A program made the translations under genes and the position numbers. Below, in pieces: positions 61,854 through 64,000 of a stretch of 64,000 nucleotides of DNA (the first letter of the stretch is position 1; each line of letters begins with the position of its first letter). The notes beneath the pieces were generated by a model that had not been told where the DNA came from, searched no databases, and saw only the letters and a list, made by a program, of their open reading frames with translations. The stretch spans positions 1,488,001 through 1,552,000 of the forward strand of contig JAHBZE010000001.1 of NCBI GenBank assembly GCA_019635585.1, in the 5' to 3' direction. This DNA is from Xanthobacteraceae bacterium (lineage in GTDB: Bacteria; Pseudomonadota; Alphaproteobacteria; Rhizobiales; Xanthobacteraceae).

Positions 61854-63458
61854 ATGACGCTCGCGGCAGTGGCGAATCGCGTGGTGCTATCCTGGGGCTG
61901 GAAACGGCGCGGAATCGCGTTCGTCGCCGGCGCAGTATCTGCGCTTTCGATGGCGCCGTTCGACCTCTGGCCCGTCCTCTTGCTTACATTTCCGGTTTTC
62001 GTCTGGCTGCTCGACGGCGCGGGCGCGGGCAAACGCGGACTGCTCGCCGCGTTCAGCGCGGGCTGGTGGTTCGGCTTCGGCTATTTTGTCGCCGGTCTCT
62101 ACTGGATCGGCATGGCGCTGTTCGTCGAGGCCGACAAATTCGCCTGGCTCCTGCCCTTCGCCGTGCTGGGCATTCCCGCAGGACTCGCATTCTTCACCGG
62201 GTTCGGAGCGCTGCTCGCGCGCGTGATGTGGGCGACAGGTGCGACGCGCATTCTCGCCTTCGCAGCCGGTCTCGGCATTTCCGAATGGCTGCGCGGCACG
62301 ATCCTCACCGGCTTTCCCTGGAACAGCTTCGGTTATGCGCTGACCAGCGTGCCGCAATTCGCGCAAGGGGCGTCGCTCGTCGGATTGTGGGGGCTCACAT
62401 TACTCGCGCTTGCGATCTTCGCCTCGCCCGCGACGACCGCGGATGCGCGCGACCGCACGCAACACCGCTTCCTGCCCCTGATCCTGTCCGCGCTCGCACT
62501 TTTTCTTCTCGGCGCTTACGGCTGGCACCGGCTCGCGAACAACACGGTCGCGAACGTCGAAGGCGTGAAGCTGCGGCTGATGCAGCCGAACATTTCGCAG
62601 AACCTGAAATGGCAGCCGGAGCAGCGCCCCGCGGTCATGCGGCGCTATCTTTCGCTGTCCGATCAGGCGACCTCGCCGGAGCGGCAGGGCGTCAAAGACA
62701 TCACGCATCTGATATGGCCGGAATCGGCGTTTCCGTTTTTTCTGGACCGCGAACCGCAGGCGCTTGCGCAAATCGCGGAGCTTTTGCCGAACGGCGTCAC
62801 GCTGATCACCGGCGCGATCCGGCTCGACGCGCCGCTGCCGGGATCGCAGACGCCGCGCGTGTTCAATTCGATCCGCGTCTTGCGCGATGACGGCGCGATC
62901 GTCGCAACTTACGATAAACTCTATCTCGTGCCGTTCGGTGAATTCCTGCCGTTTCAGTCGCTGCTGGAAAGCATCGGGCTACAACAGCTGACGCGGGTGC
63001 GCGGCGGCTTCACGGCGGGCGCGCGCAGACGTGCGCTCAACATTCCCGGCCTGCCTCCGGCAGCACCTCTCATTTGTTATGAGGCGATCTATCCGGGCTA
63101 TGTGCTGCCGGAAGGACCGCGGCCGCGCTGGATTCTCAATCTCACGAACGACGCATGGTTCGGAATCACGCCCGGACCGTACCAGCATTTCGCGCAAGCG
63201 CGGCTGCGCGCGATCGAGGAAGGACTGCCTTTGGTGCGGGTCGCCAATAACGGCATATCAGCTATAGTCGATCCGTTAGGCCGCATCGTTCGTTCGCTGC
63301 CGCTTGGCGGCGACGGTTTGATCGACGGAGCGCTTCCTGAGCCGCTCGACGAAACCGTGTATTCACGCCATCGGAACGGCCCTGCCTTGCTATTGGCAGC
63401 CGCCTTCGCTATCGCCGCCTTCGCCGCGCGACGGCGCAAAGCGAAGCGTCATTCATAA
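61854..63458 (+). CDS. lnt: Apolipoprotein N-acyltransferase
   Basis: Adds the third acyl chain to lipoproteins in the inner membrane. In 534 residues there are about six to seven N-terminal hydrophobic segments (to about residue 225) and a periplasmic nitrilase-like domain. The catalytic triad is E about 290 in WPESAFP, K about 354 in YDKLYLVPFGEFLP, and C about 408 in ICYEAIYPG. A last membrane helix (LLLAAAFAIAAFAA) precedes a basic tail. It follows ybeX by nine bases, closing the conserved operon. Confidence 0.95.
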   Translation: MTLAAVANRVVLSWGWKRRGIAFVAGAVSALSMAPFDLWPVLLLTFPVFVWLLDGAGAGKRGLLAAFSAGWWFGFGYFVAGLYWIGMALFVEADKFAWLLPFAVLGIPAGLAFFTGFGALLARVMWATGATRILAFAAGLGISEWLRGTILTGFPWNSFGYALTSVPQFAQGASLVGLWGLTLLALAIFASPATTADARDRTQHRFLPLILSALALFLLGAYGWHRLANNTVANVEGVKLRLMQPNISQNLKWQPEQRPAVMRRYLSLSDQATSPERQGVKDITHLIWPESAFPFFLDREPQALAQIAELLPNGVTLITGAIRLDAPLPGSQTPRVFNSIRVLRDDGAIVATYDKLYLVPFGEFLPFQSLLESIGLQQLTRVRGGFTAGARRRALNIPGLPPAAPLICYEAIYPGYVLPEGPRPRWILNLTNDAWFGITPGPYQHFAQARLRAIEEGLPLVRVANNGISAIVDPLGRIVRSLPLGGDGLIDGALPEPLDETVYSRHRNGPALLLAAAFAIAAFAARRRKAKRHS

Positions 63459-63578
63459 ATTTCTTAGAACGCTTCCGGCATAAGCCGCCCGATCCTCGGA
63501 TCGACTTTCGCTTCCTTCGCTACGGCACAGGTAGTAGCGTCCCGCACGACGAGCGCCCGCCAACACAACGGAAGCCGG

Positions 63579-63992
63579 ATGACGAAGAAGGAGCCGAACC
63601 CGATCGACCGCCATGTCGGCAGCCGCGTCCGCATGCGCCGGATGATGATTTCGATGAGTCAGGAAAAGCTCGGCGAACGTCTCGGCATCACGTTTCAGCA
63701 GGTCCAGAAATACGAGAAGGGCACGAACCGGATCGGCGCGAGCCGCCTTCATCAGATTGCGAAGATTCTCGGTGTGCCGGTTGCGTTCTTCTACGAAGAC
63801 ATGCCCGGCGGCGAGGCCGCGGCTGGCTTCGGCGAGGCGGGCAACCCACTTTATATTTCCGAGTTCATGGCGAGCCCCGAAGGGCTTTCGCTCGCCAAGG
63901 CTTTCATGAAAGTGACGGACCCAAAGCTGCGCCGCCGGATCGTAGATCTGGTGGAAGCCATGGTGGCGGCGGGTGAAAGCGCCAAGAACTAG
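63579..63992 (+). CDS. XRE-family regulator, PraR/PhrR-like
   Basis: A 137-residue regulator. A Cro/C1-type helix-turn-helix lies at about residues 14-68 (VGSRVRMRRMMISMSQEKLGERL, then FQQVQKYEKGTNRIGASRL). The C-terminal half (about 85-130) contains a conserved helical segment with GLSLAKAFMKVTD. This matches the PraR/PhrR group of rhizobia, which repress quorum-sensing, biofilm or acid-response genes and lie between lnt and metK there. The 120-base gap after lnt holds the palindromic CGATCC/GGATCG and no other feature. metK would be expected just past the window. Confidence 0.85.
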   Translation: MTKKEPNPIDRHVGSRVRMRRMMISMSQEKLGERLGITFQQVQKYEKGTNRIGASRLHQIAKILGVPVAFFYEDMPGGEAAAGFGEAGNPLYISEFMASPEGLSLAKAFMKVTDPKLRRRIVDLVEAMVAAGESAKN

Positions 63993-64000
63993 CGTTTCTG

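Overview
The window is a chromosomal segment of about 61 % GC from an alphaproteobacterium, most likely Hyphomicrobiales (Rhizobiales), near Bradyrhizobiaceae/Xanthobacteraceae. The support is: a RegB/ActS-type quinone-sensing kinase with its RegA/ActR regulator, an alphaproteobacterial LexA box (GAAC-N7-GAAC) upstream of mmcB, a Fur/Mur protein lacking the CxxC zinc site, and the order nfu, tsaB, rimI, fur, plsC/olsA-like, miaB, ybeZ, ybeY, ybeX, lnt, XRE regulator that is familiar from rhizobia. I saw no insertion sequence, prophage, CRISPR array, integrase or attachment site. Composition and codon use look even throughout.

Layout. 1-9.5 kb: an aryl-CoA catabolic locus. An aryl-CoA ligase (cut by the window edge) and a MarR regulator diverge from a fused flavin monooxygenase/old-yellow-enzyme of the 2-aminobenzoyl-CoA or salicylyl-CoA type, followed by a five-gene branched-chain-type ABC importer. 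A perfect 15-bp inverted repeat that also reads as two superimposed divergent promoters lies between the two arms. 9.5-16.5 kb: a NitT/TauT-type importer with two different permeases, a GntR/FCD regulator, and a divergent cyclase-family hydrolase plus FAA-hydrolase pair, then an acyl-CoA dehydrogenase; together they look like an undefined uptake-and-degradation unit with a 20-bp palindrome as likely operator. 16.5-22.2 kb: a PsiF-like secreted protein, a translationally coupled SDR/flavin-monooxygenase pair, and a LysR regulator with an oxalate/formate-type MFS carrier.

22.2-36.1 kb: tRNA-Ser(GGA), msrA, a YqhA-like membrane protein, a UDP-glucuronate-epimerase-like enzyme, tRNA-Arg(CCG), an arylformamidase-like hydrolase, a VWA protein, mmcB, regA-regB, an ABC-2 exporter, an intracellular PHB depolymerase, a YgjP-like metallohydrolase and a class A penicillin-binding protein. 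36.2-51.2 kb: glnD, a sulfonate-type ABC importer with an OsmC protein, a 3-hydroxybutyrate-dehydrogenase-like SDR, mutS, a TetR/MFS drug-efflux pair and the malic enzyme maeB. 51.2-64 kb: an intergenic palindromic repeat, an adenosine kinase-like protein, an SRPBCC protein, trpS, a universal stress protein, and the tightly packed nfu-to-lnt housekeeping block ending with a PraR/PhrR-like regulator.

Most of the window is ordinary chromosome. The parts that merit follow-up are the regulated aryl-CoA locus, the uncharacterised two-permease importer/cyclase/FAH unit, the coupled SDR-monooxygenase pair, and several candidate operators that can be tested directly. I found no convincing sign of a wholly new system.
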